The notes beneath the pieces were generated by a model. The model was not told the DNA's origin. It saw only the letters and a list, made by a program, of their open reading frames with translations, and searched no databases. From Odontocerum albicorne (taxonomy: Eukaryota; Arthropoda; Insecta; Trichoptera; Odontoceridae), in the NCBI GenBank assembly GCA_949825065.1, contig OX463844.1, positions 24,833,763-24,897,762 on the forward strand: a stretch of DNA of 64,000 bases, read 5' to 3'. Made by a program: the position numbers and the translations under genes. Of the stretch, positions 24,991 to 36,895 are shown one piece after another; the first letter of the stretch is position 1; each line of letters begins with the position of its first letter.

Positions 24991-25124
24991 GTAACATGTT
25001 GGTTGATCAGCACTTTTATTTCAATCTGGATAAGTGATGAGTTACAAAACTGGATTGACTCGAATAAGCTTCTTATTGGAACCTTCTACTTTATTTATTA
25101 ATTTGCAATAGTTAAATAATAAAA

Positions 25125-25240
25125 GAGTATAACGAGGTGTATGAATGTGAAAAATGCGAAAGTTGTATGCTTGGATAGAACATTTTGGATATCTGTTCTC
25201 TTTGTCTACCCCGCAAGGGACATATCGTGATGAATTGTAT
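25125..25240 (+). pseudogene. LINE-R 3' terminus
   Basis: Contains the extreme 3' block TTTGTCTACCCCGCAAGGG then ACATATCGTGATG, preceded by degraded C-terminal sequence (GTATGAATGTGAAAAATGCG). Only the last ~110 bp of the element. Confidence 0.5.
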
Positions 25241-25271
25241 GCATTAAAAATCTTCAGTGAACAGTGTATGA

Positions 25272-25345
25272 TATGAAGGGCTTATTGCCAAGAACTAATT
25301 TCCTCCAACTAACTTAGAACTTATTGTTTTACAAAGCTGCTGAAA
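25272..25345 (-). mobile_element. SINE-B antisense fragment
   Basis: GGGCTTATTGCCAAG, TTTCCTCCAACTAAC and the following TTAGAACTTATTG are the complement of the SINE-B 3' region. Confidence 0.4.
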
Positions 25346-25999
25346 GAAAGGTAAAATATTGACTATAAATACAATAATAATACTAAACCAATAATAAAAA
25401 TAAAACAAAGAAATCAAGAAAAAAACATCAACTAAACAATGTAATCGAAACGGACGGAAAGAAAGGCAGAAAAAATATGGTGGAAAACTAGAAAAATGCG
25501 CTACGTCACTGAAGGGAGATGTAATGTTTTTTGATTCGTTGTTTGAAGTACCTCAACAACGGTGTAATTTTTTGGTAGTTTTTTCCACGGATTTTATTGT
25601 CCAAGTCTAACTGCATGAACAGTAAAATATGACGTATAAGATAAAGAGTGGTGAACAGAAAAAGACAAAATAAGAATCTTGCTCGAGTGTCTGTTAGTTT
25701 ATTTTGTAAAATATTATTATAAACTAATTTTAACCTAATTTACTCCCATGTATCATTTTAACATACGAGAACTTCAATAAATAACATTTTTCTTTCACTT
25801 TATCAAAACTTAAATCTATCCTTGACATATAAAAAACATAGACATAAGTTCGGATGCTGTCGGATTCGTTAGTACTTTTTGGCATTTTGTTGTCAATGTG
25901 TATAATTTATTTTGACGTTTTGTAATTTTGCTTTTTGGAAGCTGAAAATCGTCCAGATTTATCTTGTGCTCCTTTTTGTACATCACACCTTTTCGGATA
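25346..25999. other. AT-rich spacer, nothing recognised
   Basis: No gene or repeat recognised up to the TA target site of the mariner element. Confidence 0.4.
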
Positions 26000-26001
26000 T
26001 A

Positions 26002-27308
26002 CAGGTAGGTCCAAAAAGGAGTGCACTTTTGAAAGTTCAAAATAAAAAAAACTTTACATCTGGAACATATTTACTAATTATAACGTAAAGCTAATGAAAT
26101 GCAATTTTACTTCTTAAAAATTACGTTGTCCAAATGATGTCCTTGGCGGTTACGGCACTCTTTCAATCTGGCATGAAAGTTTTGGAAAACTTTCGTAAGG
26201 GTTTCCGTGGAAATGGACTCCATTTCTTCTCGAATATTCAGCTTCAACTGCTGCAAAGATGTTGGATTATCGGAGTAAACCTTATTTTTAAGGTAACCCC
26301 ATAAAAAAAACGGCTGGCGTCAGATCTGGATTTCTTGGGGGCCAGGTAATGTTACCTCTCCTTGAAATCAACTTTTGTGAAAACATGTCTTTCATTACAC
26401 CAATGCTCTCGTTTGAAGTGTGACACGTGGCTCCATTCTGATGGAACCACGTGTTCCTGTTGTAGCCTTGCGATTTCTGCAGTTTTGGAGCCAGGTAGGT
26501 CCTCAGCATAGCCGTATATCGTTCTGCATTAACGATAACTGTCCGGCCACGATTGTCTTCAAAGAAAAACGGCCCGATGATACCCCATTTGGCAATTGCC
26601 GCCCATACAGTAACTTGGGGTGAGTGGAGGGGCCTCTGATGTTTCAACCTGGGATTCTCTGCCGACCAATACCGACAATTTTGTTTATTGACAAATCCGT
26701 TCAGGTGAAAATGGGCTTCATCCGAGAAAAGGGTGTTATTGAAGTTAGTGAAGGTGTCGAGCATTTCATTAGCGGAATTCAACCTCGATTCAAAGTCTGC
26801 TGGTTTCAATTCTTGGACTAGTTGAACTTTATAGGGATGCTATTTCATTTCAAGCCGCGAAATTCGCTGTAACGTCAATTTAGACACACCTAAAGCCGAT
26901 GAACGTTTGCGCGTCGACATTCTTGGATTCGTGCGTAAAAATTCTAGAACTCGCTCAATGATTTCGTCGGTGCGTGAGACTCTTGGGCGACCCCGTGGCC
27001 GAATTTTTTGCGTCGATCCTGTTCTTTCGAATCTCTCGAACCACTGCTTGATAAAATTAGTGCTAGGACACTCACTGATGCGCCGTAACTCGAATTTAAC
27101 CCGAAAAAGTCGTCGAACAATTACATAAAGATCGATTGTTCTCGAAAAACGCGTGAACACAGAACGCCCGCTGTTCTCCCGTGTAATGAGTCATGGTGAC
27201 TAAAATTACATAAGCCAAGCGATGCACTGACACCGCCCCGCGCCCCTCCCCTTTTCCGTTAAGAAATTATTGAGAAATTATAAGTGCATTTCTTTTTGGA
27301 CCACCCTG
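26002..27308 (-). mobile_element. DD41D-type mariner element, 1307 bp
   Basis: Complete in structure. The target TA is duplicated at 26000-26001 and 27309-27310; 27-bp terminal inverted repeats occupy 26002-26028 and 27282-27308 (outer motif CAGGGTGGTCCAAAAAG, left end CAGGTAGGTCC) with four mismatches. The interior is filled by one transposase gene on the minus strand (26107-27194), now broken. Spacing of the last two catalytic positions is 41 residues, the DD41D class (rosa-like) of the IS630-Tc1-mariner superfamily. It cannot move itself, but intact ends could still be bound by a related transposase. Confidence 0.95.
26107..27194 (-). pseudogene. Mariner (DD41D) transposase, four lesions
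   Basis: Transposase pseudogene of about 360 codons, the usual family length. From ATG at 27192-27194: MTHYTGEQRAFCVHAFFENN, then a one-base insertion in a T run near 27128 shifts the frame; VRRLFRVKFELRRISECPS and the GRPRVSRTDE linker (HTH DNA-binding part) follow. An in-frame TAG sits at 26840-26842. The catalytic core keeps the first Asp (FSDEAHFHLNG, codon 26720-26722) but the second is Asn (HQNGATCHTS, codon 26435-26437). A small indel near 26303-26316 removes the third Asp (family TPLDFFLWG) and shifts frame; the C-terminus then continues in the new frame (GYLKNKVYSDNP ... GHHLDNVIFKK) to TAA at 26107-26109. Confidence 0.93.
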
Positions 27309-27310
27309 TA

Positions 27311-29309
27311 CTTTGGCAACATTATTATGTAACCTAAAACTATAATACATTAATATACATATAATTTTATCTTGTGCATATCAAATTCACAAAGCATGTG
27401 ATTAATGCGTTTTAACTTAATTTTTAAATATTCCTCATTCCCCTGTATTATGTACGATTAGAAGTGTCAATTGAGTTTCATTGCTCGGAAAAAAGAATTT
27501 AAATAATAATTCAGCGTAGCTTAAAAGAGAGCTGTATTTTATAATTTATTGTAACGATGGAATTTGTTATTTTGTCGATATCATATTACAAAATTGCATT
27601 GATTTTTTTATATAAGAAAATTGAATAAGGAGGAACTTATTCCAATTACACTGCATCATACGAATGTATTTATATAATATCGCATCTCCTGATTCCAAGC
27701 AAATGGCATTCATCACCTTGATTCTAGCTTAACGAATGTATGTCATCAATTATTGCAGACGCACAAGTGAGAGTATCCAATTGAACCAGATGTACAAGAT
27801 TTATTTCTAATATCTTCGACACGTTATGTCCTTGATTGTAGACGATTTATTTTCATGATGTATTCATCTATGCCTATTCATTTAGATTTTTTAAAGGTCT
27901 CAATTATAATTTATAATACAACGACGTACCATTGGATTTCTACACATGCGAAGATTCAATTACATCGATCATTATCTGTTTAATTATGAAAACTATAATT
28001 CATTAACTTGCGATTTTGTGCACGATGTGTTGAAAATGTGAGTTTGAAATATTAGGTGTATCGAGATGTCAGTTTTGTTTTACTGTAATTTTTCAATGCT
28101 GTATAAATACTATTTCTATATTTTTGTTTACTTACTTTTCTCAATCTATGAAATTTTTGTCGGTTCAATTTTCGACGTAACTTTGTTTCTTAATTTGACT
28201 TTTGTTTTCACAACTCCGTAAAATACTCCGTTTCCAAACTTTTAATTTTTATTTGTAACACACTCGAATGTTTGGTCTTATATTAGCTTTCACATTTTAT
28301 CCATAAACAAATGATTTCCGAAGGGCGCGATTTTCTCAAAACATATCTCATATTTTACGATTCTAATCAAATAAAAAAAAGTAATGGCCCCTGAAATGTT
28401 TGTAAATACTTCTCATACCAATTTCATTTAAAAATATATATCACTACGGATCGGCGAAATTCTTCGGATATTTTTTAATAACCGATGCTTGCTTCACCTG
28501 GGTATTTTGTGAACATATTCATTAATGACAAGTTCCAAATTCAAGGTAATGTATTTTTTTTTCTCAGCAAATGAGGGAAATAATGAATTTTAATTCATAA
28601 TATGATTTCTTAAACCTTTAATTTTTTCCCTTTGAAGCATAACAATGCATGCTTGTAAATAACATAATAAAGGCGCTCTGAATTCTTTATTTTTTTCACT
28701 AATAATTAATATTTCGACTCTTTTAGTCTGTTAGGTTGCAATCTTGTAACTTATATTATCAGGTTTAATAATGCACAATTTTAATAAACGAGTATTACAT
28801 TTTCTTTGATAAAACATGTATAAAAATAATATTAGTTTTTTTATTGATTTGTATTATTTTTGTTTCTCAATTTAATTATTTTTTTATGTACATATGTTTA
28901 CTGCCTTATTTTCATTACTTCGTGTTATATGTGAAAATTATACCATAATGTTTATTTATAAGTGTTCACTTTCAATTTAATTTTTTTGTTATGTTTATTT
29001 ATGGTTGTGTAATGTTGAAGAACACTTTTAATGAGTGAACGGCAAACAAGAAACAAGAATGAAAGATAACTAAAATTACTAAATATCACTTAAACACTTG
29101 TTAACTTTGCCACAAAAACGACTTAATTCTTAGAATTTTGATCCTTAGATGTAACTATGGCTATAATGAGGAACATAAATAAAAAAGGCAAACAAATAAA
29201 CTTCAACATAGAACGGAAGACATCTTTAAAATACCTTCTCCAAAAGCCATTAAACATGTTTGTGATGACGAAACGGCAAAAAGAAGTATCAAACTGGATT
29301 GGGCCACAT
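27311..29309. other. AT-rich spacer, nothing recognised
   Basis: About 2 kb without a gene-like frame, repeat member or inverted repeat that I can support. Confidence 0.4.
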
Positions 29310-29491
29310 TCACTCTCGCTGCCCTCGATTTTGGCGCAGTGGGTCGTCCGATGGAAGAGGATCGAAAAGTGAGCGACCTTGCCTGTAGGTGTAACTGTAA
29401 CTGTGGACTGTGTCCCCACCAGCACAACCAGAGCGGCAGCCCATCTTCTTTGTCGATACCAGTGCTCTATTGGAGGTGAAGTCATCGATGT
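29310..29491 (-). CDS. Candidate 3'-terminal (or internal) exon, unidentified
   Basis: Minus strand: acceptor TTACTTTTCCCTGCCTTGAG, two bases, then 59 codons and TGA. Peptide starts IDDFTSNRALVSTKKMGC, continues RSGCAGGDTVHSYSYTYR and ends LFDPLPSDDPLRQNRGQRE. Codons are GC-richer than the flanks. GAGA followed by GTGAAT near the stop could instead be a donor. A longer frame on the same strand (hydrophobic C-terminus FICLPFLFMFLIIAIV) overlaps it and is a competing reading. No domain recognised. Confidence 0.35.
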
Positions 29492-29706
29492 CTCAAGGCA
29501 GGGAAAAGTAAACTGTTATTGGATTACTCCGCTTCAAAAGATGCTGAGAAATTACGTGATATTTTTAAATTTTGAAAAAATAAGACCGATACAAATTGTC
29601 ATAAAAATGTTGAGATTTTTATAGTTCTTGTTAGATATGATAGGAAAATTACTTTTTCGCAAGTTATTTCTCACTGTATGTTATAATTTGAGGATATGCA
29701 TTTTAG

Positions 29707-29763
29707 GCGCAGTCGTTCCTGGCCACGAAACTCGTGACTTTTGAAGACGAGCTGTGCGATTGA
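29707..29763 (+). CDS. Candidate short terminal exon, unidentified
   Basis: Plus strand: GGATATGCATTTTAG, then AQSFLATKLVTFEDELCD and TGA in a GC-rich 57-bp block. Another phase gives AVVPGHETRDF and a stop. Too short to assign; noted because composition and acceptor agree. Confidence 0.25.
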   Translation, partial: AQSFLATKLVTFEDELCD

Positions 29764-29849
29764 CCGGAAACGCCGAGTATCTATTTGAAATTAACATATT
29801 ATACACAATGAGTAATTGTTCCCAAAGAAACCCCTTTTACATGACGTCT

Positions 29850-30060
29850 TTAACGACGAATATATCCGACGACTTCTGTCTTCTAGCTTGGAGGTTCTAG
29901 GTTCAACTTTCGTTGATACCCATTTAAAAAATACATATTCCAGCCTTGTTTTCACTTAAGATCTCTTTGACATATTTCTGGTTGATTGGAAGAGGTTGCC
30001 ACGCGACAATACACCGCCAGGTTTAACTGTGTATAGTAATACAATACAATACAATAAAAA
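29850..30060 (+). mobile_element. SINE-B copy, sense, near full length
   Basis: Head with CGACTTCTGTCTTC and B box GGAGGTTCTAGGTTCAAC, body TGTTTTCACTTAAGATC, then TTCTGGTTGATTGGAAG, GTTGCCACGCGACAATA, CCGCCAGGTTTAACTG and TAATACAATACAATAC. Confidence 0.75.
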
Positions 30061-30184
30061 TATCCACACATAAGTAATCAGTCCACAGATGACATGGTTA
30101 TGTCTTGAATGCAGAAGTCTTTTGGAAATTATTTAGTAAGAATGTTTCGCCCAATCCTAGATATATAATTAAAAAAAAGGTATT

Positions 30185-30310
30185 ACCAAATTTTCATGTA
30201 AAATCTATTCGACATCTATTTGGTTGTTTGGGAAAGATTATCAAATAGCAATGAACCTGCCAGGTTTTACTTTACACAACCGAAGAGTAATGCAATACAA
30301 TGGTAAGTTA
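30185..30310 (+). mobile_element. SINE-B copy, 3' half
   Basis: TTGGTTGTTTGGGAAAG, AAATAGCAATGAACC, TGCCAGGTTTTAC and GAGTAATGCAATACAAT follow the SINE-B 3' order. Lies head-to-tail with the previous copy. Confidence 0.6.
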
Positions 30311-32039
30311 TTTACATTTAACAATTAAGCTTTTTTTACCAGCACCCAGATTACTCAATAGAACCAATTCTCTTCTACCAATTTTTTCGACGTTTATACA
30401 AATCTTAAATAACTTTATTGGAATACTATTACTACTATAATTTAAGTTAAGTAATTGTTTGATACATAATCATAACATTTATTTATGAAAATAAATAAAT
30501 GATACTGGATAAAATATGATCGCTGACGCATATTATATCAAACAAATTTTAATTTCCTTATGTGTAAGCAAAGGAATATATTGTTTATTCAAAATTACTA
30601 CAAAAATAAATTTATGTACGAGTATTCTAAATAATACATGGAAGAGTTCTTATTCATCCAAAATCTAACTTATGTTTTTACCACTGATATCTCATTATAG
30701 TAAATATCACGGTTTAATGATATTTATTTGATACATTTCTAAATGTCGGCGTATGCCGTAAAGGTCAAAAGGTTGAAACCTTGAAAAATGTACCATTCCC
30801 TTCGGATCAAAACGAATTTCGATCAGATTACACATGACGCGTTTCAGAGATTGTCAATTCTATGTGTAAATAGATATGTTCATTTAATTATATACTTGCT
30901 ACGTTTTGATCCATGGACAAACGGCCAAACGGATGGTCAGTGATAAAAAAAATTGCTACAAGGTCAGTTTATGATAATAACTGAATTTGAATGCAAATAA
31001 GTACACACTCGCACCATAATGAAAAAAAATACTATATGAGTTACCAACACAGTATGGGGTCGTCCAAAGGCGGACAGTCCGCACTGTACCTAACCAGGCA
31101 TCACTCTTGGTATCAATGTGATAGGGGAATACAAATGCGTCAAAACAAAAATTAACATGTATATATAATAAGCATAACCAAAAGTCAAAAACGTCCCCAC
31201 AAAACTCAATGTTTAAAGATGATAATATATAATATATATACTATATATAGTAGTTTTAAAATCATGTTGAAAAAATACAAACACAAGACAATTATTGAAC
31301 TACAAAAGGATGGAACCAGACTGCTTTGAATTCACAAATCTTTTGTTTTAAATATTAATTTTAGCAAATGATATTGCTTAAGTTTTGTTTATGTACGATA
31401 TTATTGTAGAAATATATATGTTTTTAAAATGTGTGTTTTCAACAATAACATCGGTTAAGGTTATTTTGTAAAAATTGCCAGGTTTTTAAGATAACTGTAA
31501 AAGCACATTGTTCACAATTATCCATTTATTCTCTTCGCAAAGCGATCGTCACGTTAAAGTGAATGTTATTAAATTCGTTATTTTACTTCGATAATTTCCT
31601 TTTTACGTTGTCAAATGCACTCTCTCCCTTCCATAGCTATTGCCAGGAAATTGAATTCAGAAATAATGGTAACTGCTGAGAGCTCGCTTTATTTTTATGG
31701 TCTGAAATATAAAGTGTTTATTTAGTATTTGCTATTAAAAGAAATATGTAACCACGACACTAGCTGCATCGAATGATTTTATAGGGATAAATAAAACAAT
31801 TTGCGTGAATACAGTTTTTTCCCTTTTGAATATTCTCTTTGTCGCCAGCGAAACGTTATTTCAATGGTTTTTAATATGTTTTAATGAAACTGCTTTACGG
31901 ATTTATCTATGAGCGCGCTATTATATATAAATTTTTCAGCAGATTGAGTCTGTCCATAGTTTTGAAACGCCGTAATTTGTTGCGTCAAATGCTGAAGTCC
32001 AATAGTTGTTGTTAAAGTTGTTGCCAAGCCTCATAGTCG
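30311..32039. other. AT-rich spacer, nothing recognised
   Basis: No gene or repeat recognised apart from a short GC-rich hairpin-like GCGGACAGTCCGC at 31071-31083. Confidence 0.35.
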
Positions 32040-32410
32040 ATGACCCCCTTGCTAATCCAACGTCAATCCAATTGGAAAGCGAACCTGTGACGTGGAGTTT
32101 CTTTTATTAAGTGAGTGAGCCGTTGCACACCAGCTATCTCACTAGCCATACCACTGTACTGGATCCAATTGCACACCGAAATGAGACGATCGGAGCACAC
32201 CGGAATGTTTTTTTCTTCTCTTTTACAAAGAATATACCATGACCGATGCATATATATGATACAAAGAATATACTCGTATATAGTTATAGAAATCTTTATA
32301 ATCCCGAATGACAGGCGGAAAAAAATCATGTCTCATTCAAGGGGAGTAGCATAGCGTAGGACTCGAACCGGCGACCTTCCGCACGGTAGTCCAGTGCATT
32401 ACCGCATGGC
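32040..32410 (-). mobile_element. SINE-A copy, antisense
   Basis: Antisense body blocks: AAGTGAGTGAGCCGTTGCAC, GAAATGAGACGATCGGAGC, CGAATGACAGGCGG, then the B-box complement GACTCGAACCGGCGACC and the A-box region with AGTGCATTACCGCATGGCC. The tail beyond AACTCCACAGC-type sequence is truncated. TACTCGTA (32271-32278) interrupts the stretch that reads AAAGAATATATAT in the 12.2-kb copy. Confidence 0.8.
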
Positions 32411-32547
32411 CATGCACTTCAAAAGTATGTGCTAAGTGAACATGAACAGAACAGAGTGCAACAGTATGTTTAAATGAACCAATATGGGACATACGTCTGT
32501 AAGTAGTACTAAACGTTTTTTAGTTGAATCACCACAGCGCGCCCTTC

Positions 32548-33388
32548 ATTTTATTTAAAAAAGTGAAAATAATGCGTCATCTCTTAGTACAATTCAGAAC
32601 TATCTAAATTATTATCGACTATGCGAGTAAGTGCTATTAGGGGGACATCTGTTTGTCGATTTTACATTCCTTTTCACTTCCGAATATATCTGGGTGTGTA
32701 TTATCATAACTTGAGATATTCCCCGCACTTGAGAAAAAACAGATAAGGAGGACTTTTTATGCTGCTTCTGATATTTGGACATATTTTAAGATTATTACAT
32801 AGTAATGGTTTAGAATGATTAATCCAATAATGCCAGTGAAGAAAAAACCCGAGACAATTTTTAAGTCTACCTCTGGCTAGCGGCCAGAATTCAATATGAA
32901 TATATTCGTTATATGAAATCACTTCATTAAAATTTTCGTAATATATTTTCATAAACGAAACCTAGTTTTTTTAGATAGTCAATATATTCAGTAAACCAAT
33001 TTATATCTATTGGGCAATATATACTCCATAGAAAGAAAATCATAATATAAGTAACGAATATAATTAATTCAAGAAGTGCGACGTATCAATGCATTCATTA
33101 TATCATCACTGTCTTGTATGCTTCCGGTTTGACTGTACCTTGTGTCCACCTTGGTTGAATTTTAATTAGCATATCAAACACTGAGTTATTTTTACTTTTA
33201 CCTAATGCAAGTAAAGGCAATTAATACGTACTATCTAGTTATGATGATACACATCCAGATATGTCCGGAAGTAAAAAAAATATAAAATCTAAAAACAGAT
33301 GTCGCCCTTACTCTACTGTCGGTAATAATTTAGATAGTTCTGAGTTGAAACAAGATATGTCGCATTATTTTCACTTTTTAAATAAAAT
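32548..33388. mobile_element. Foldback element with ~160-bp inverted arms
   Basis: Left arm 32548-32711 and right arm 33237-33388 are reverse complements with moderate divergence (shared blocks AAGTGAAAATAATGCG, CAGAACTATCTAAATTATTA, GACATCTGTTT, CTTCCG, ATATCTGG and TGTGTAT). About 525 bp lie between them with no transposase-like frame. No clear target duplication. Probably a non-autonomous DNA element with long terminal inverted repeats. Confidence 0.8.
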
Positions 33389-34754
33389 TACATGTGCGGT
33401 GTAATAATTTAACTAAAAAAGCCACGTCCTGATTTAGAGTTGAATGAATAATTGTCGTGACTGAAGATTTAATAATTTTGACATTCAGCTGTTAGTTGAT
33501 GTGTCGGTGCGTTATTTTTGTATGTAACGCGTATTTTATTTTGAAAATTTATGTTAAATTTGTTTATTCTCGGGGGAGTATAGGTCAAATATCTGTTTGT
33601 CGATAACGAATGTCGAAGTAACGAAATTTTCAGAATACCGAATATTTTTTGTTGAATCGAATGAATGTACATAAAGTTATATGTTGAATGAATCCTGTTT
33701 TAATGAAGAAAAAAAAACAGTATAAGCTGAGAGGATCCAAACCAATGGCTGGCTTGGATGACACTAGCAGTATTTAACGAATAGCTAACGAATTTGCTCA
33801 TTGAATATGTCAATTATGAATGATGTTAAGAAAAAATCAATACAGTCAAAATAACATCATTATTTGAAAAAAAAATTAGGGATTTTTCTTCCATATTTAT
33901 TGTTACGAAATTTCGGTACAACAAAATATTTTTTATGGTCCCGTAATTTCGTTATAATGGGATTTGACCTGTAGTAAGTAGTTAACTCTGTTATTTTTAT
34001 TTATATTTTATTTATGCCCCGTATTTTTTATGCATGCCCCGTTTTATAACAGTTAAGAAACGTTAAAAAAACTCTTGAACCGTGCAAGGCACTATCGTTT
34101 TGTATCGATAATAAACAAATACTGTAACCGTAACGTAGGATACGAAAGATATTTATATTATGGCAGTGTTTTTAAAGCCCACTGGTAATTACTTGTAAAT
34201 AGAACATATACGAGTATACAAAGATTTATATATTGATGGACACCTATGATTATTGCTTGGAATAAAATTGTTCGTGGGGAGATACTCGTACACTCAAGTT
34301 CAAAATAAATATGAGTTTCAAACGAATAAAGGAAATTATACCAAAGTATCGAAAAAATCCTAATAATTGTATTATCGTAAAAAATCGTAATATGAATTTA
34401 AGAAAGATTTTCGTCTTTAACACAATTATAAATTATTTAATTATATATTGAGTCCAACGTCTCTGATTTGAGAAAAAAAATGCAAACTGCAGAGGCGCTT
34501 TCTTTGAATAGTAGTCATGCTTTAAAAAATGAACCATCAATAGGAATCTTTAATAAATACAGCAATTCGGCAAATAAAATATTTCTAATGTCATATTTGC
34601 ACTGGATTAAGACTGACACCAATGTTGGTGGAGAAGGATTCGAAATAAGGCTAAGATTTACATTTAATTACTGTGCTTATGATGATTTATTGACATTATA
34701 GTACACCGCGTAGTCATCTATTTCTTTTCAGTATATAAACAATTAATCTCCATG
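33389..34754. other. AT-rich spacer, nothing recognised
   Basis: No gene or repeat recognised. Confidence 0.35.
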
Positions 34755-34875
34755 TCCTAGTTAGTGAAACGACTGTCTTCCATTCTGGATGTCGTGGGTT
34801 CGTTTGTACTAGATCCGGTTGATACCTGATTTTTTTCAATAAAAGTAGTCTGGTTTTCGCTAAATAATTTTTCGG
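34755..34875 (+). mobile_element. SINE-B head fragment
   Basis: A-box-like CCTAGTTAGTGAAACG, CTGTCTTCC, then B-box-like TCGTGGGTTCGTTTGTAC, followed by CTGGTTTTCGCTAAA, the SINE-B order. The 3' half is unclear. Confidence 0.45.
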
Positions 34876-35152
34876 ATCGTTGGATATAATTGGTGCATAA
34901 TAATAAACACGCAAGTTTACAATGTTTGCAAATAAATTATTATAAACACAACTCAATGAAATTTAGCAATAATGTACAAGTATAATACAATATTGTAATT
35001 GATTTTTTTAGTCAGTTTGAACAAAAATCAGGCTTTTATCATTTTCGAGATATTCATAACGATTGTATCCACCAGATCAGAAAATTCGTTTCTTGTTACT
35101 TTGACTTATTTTTAACCAATATAAGCAACCACAATTCCGAAACTCTTTAATA

Positions 35153-35221
35153 TCCACATAACCTCATTGCTATTCATAGGTTTACTGTCTCGAAACTTGA
35201 GAACCAATGAGGCTATGTGGA
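35153..35221. repeat. 17-bp-arm hairpin
   Basis: TCCACATAACCTCATTG (35153-35169) pairs with CAATGAGGCTATGTGGA (35205-35221), one mismatch, around a 35-bp loop. The rest of 34876-35835 shows nothing else. Confidence 0.8.
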
Positions 35222-35837
35222 CTTGACTCGAATCAAATAAGCAAAATAATATATCATTTGTAATTCTACTTATTTATTTTCATATAAGTTTCCCATTCTT
35301 TTGTATCTCATTCTCTGATTAGAAGAACGTTATAAATTCATATTTATTATTCTTGTTTTTTTTTTAAATTTAAAACACACCTCGAAAAAGTAGTCTCTTT
35401 TTGTTGGAACTTAGAATTTAATTTTAAAAATGTAATCCCAAACGGTTTCTCTGGAAAAATAATTTATAAAGACTTACTTCCAACAAAGGACGGGCTTACA
35501 AGCAAAGCCAGGCATAGACATTTAATTAAAAATATCATTTATATTTCGTTAGCTTTTCATCCTATTTTCAGTCATGTACATATTTCTATCCCATGAGACA
35601 ACAACTCTACCGTGATGATTCCTTTTTGAGAGATGGTCAAAGAATATAAATAAAACCTGGTTTGTAGTAAATATCTGTTTAACGATACTTGATTCCTCTC
35701 TCTTATTGCTTCAAGTTAAAAATTAATAGAATTAAATTTTGATAAATACATTTATCAAAATTTCATATTAATTATGTTGCGCGATTACCTACTAATATTA
35801 TATTATTTATTTTTATGATAATACATACAAAAATATC

Positions 35838-36035
35838 ATCACGCAATTTCTATGTCGGGGTAGACAGAGGATAGGACTCCAAACATTCCTATCATGACAT
35901 ACTTCTTTCGCTTTCTCCACATCCATACAGCTCCTACTGTTTCTCTTATTCCTTATATTATCTTACAAAGTTTCATTCACTTGGCCTAACCATACTTTTC
36001 TCGGTCTTGTATTATCATCCTCAGTAAGATACAGG
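35838..36035 (-). pseudogene. LINE-R 3' fragment, antisense
   Basis: Antisense 3' terminus (ATCACGCAATTTCTATGTCG, GTAGACAGAGGATAGG), then CTTTCTCCACATCCATACAG and TTCACTTGGCCTAACC, matching other antisense LINE-R ends. Confidence 0.65.
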
Positions 36036-36200
36036 CAAAATCATAGTTTACTGAGGACACAAAAAATTAAAGGCAACGAATCCAGATCCATTAAAATTGT
36101 GTGTCCACATTGAAATGACCTTTTTTACAAATGATGTATTTATAAGATTGCTTGTCATATATAAATAAAACAAAATAAATTAAAATAATTATATTGTTTA

Positions 36201-36400
36201 TACTCGTAGTTAAGGCATTAACATTGTGGAGGTTTCAAGACATTGTAATTGTTTACCGATATAAGCGTGTATGTCGGTACCAGTTCGAACATAATTCAGA
36301 CTTGTTTGTGCTCCCTGATGATGAGGTGAAAGCCTCGAAACCGGTAGGGTTATTCTGTTACAAAAAGTGGAATATACTATACAGTGTTTGATAAAACAAA
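36201..36400 (+). mobile_element. Solitary Penelope-like terminal repeat (putative)
   Basis: Shares GCGTGTAT(A/G)TCGGTACC, AGTTCGAACATAAT, TTGTTTGTGCTCCC and ACAGTGTTTGATAAAA with the arms of the palindrome at 41736-42319. It holds a hammerhead-like core: CTGATGA (36315-36321), a GAGG/CCTC stem with TGAAAG loop, GAAA (36337-36340), ACC/GGT and A. One extra T separates CTGATGA from the stem, which departs from the strict consensus. Hammerhead motifs in terminal repeats are a known feature of Penelope-like retroelements; assignment here is inference. Confidence 0.5.
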
Positions 36401-36774
36401 TTACAAAAATTAAAATAATTATAAATTTTAAGTCAGTATTTCGTCACTCATCTGTGATTATCCTTAACTTTTTCAAATACTATCATTTATTGAGATGAGG
36501 AATTTATTAAATTTAACGATACATTTTACATGTGTTTCTATTCATAGTTTTTTTTAATAATTATTTTATTTCCGCATACTTGTGTTAATTCAAATAATTA
36601 GATTAATGTGAAATGTTTACAATGAAAATAAAAATCCTCCTAAGGGAATATACCAAGGCACCCTAATTTCTAAAAAAAAAATAATCGAAAAACTAAGAAT
36701 AATTCATATGAAAAGTTAATTATTTTCAAGAAGACTCATATTTGTATGGACTATATTTTGTATATGTATAATAA

Positions 36775-36895
36775 GGTAGTTTTGACCTTATGTCGGAGCC
36801 GGAGGAAATAGAGTGCCAGGCTGATAACTAAACTAAATCGAGTTTATAATTGTGCTAACCGCCTATTTATTTTTACTTTTTGCATTTTACCTAAT
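36775..36895 (+). repeat. Family D repeat, copy 1
   Basis: TTTTGACCTTATGTCGGAG, GAGGAAATAGAGTG, GAGTTTATAATTGT and CTATTTATT recur at 37549-37665 in the same orientation. About 770 bp apart. Nature unknown. Confidence 0.75.

Noticed and set aside
26420..27128. Plus-strand frames over the mariner element
   Set aside because: They are complements of the transposase pseudogene on the minus strand.
29123..29485. 120-codon minus-strand frame with a hydrophobic C-terminus
   Set aside because: The hydrophobic part is AT-rich sequence; an overlapping frame (29310-29491) with a good acceptor is the better reading, though this is not certain.
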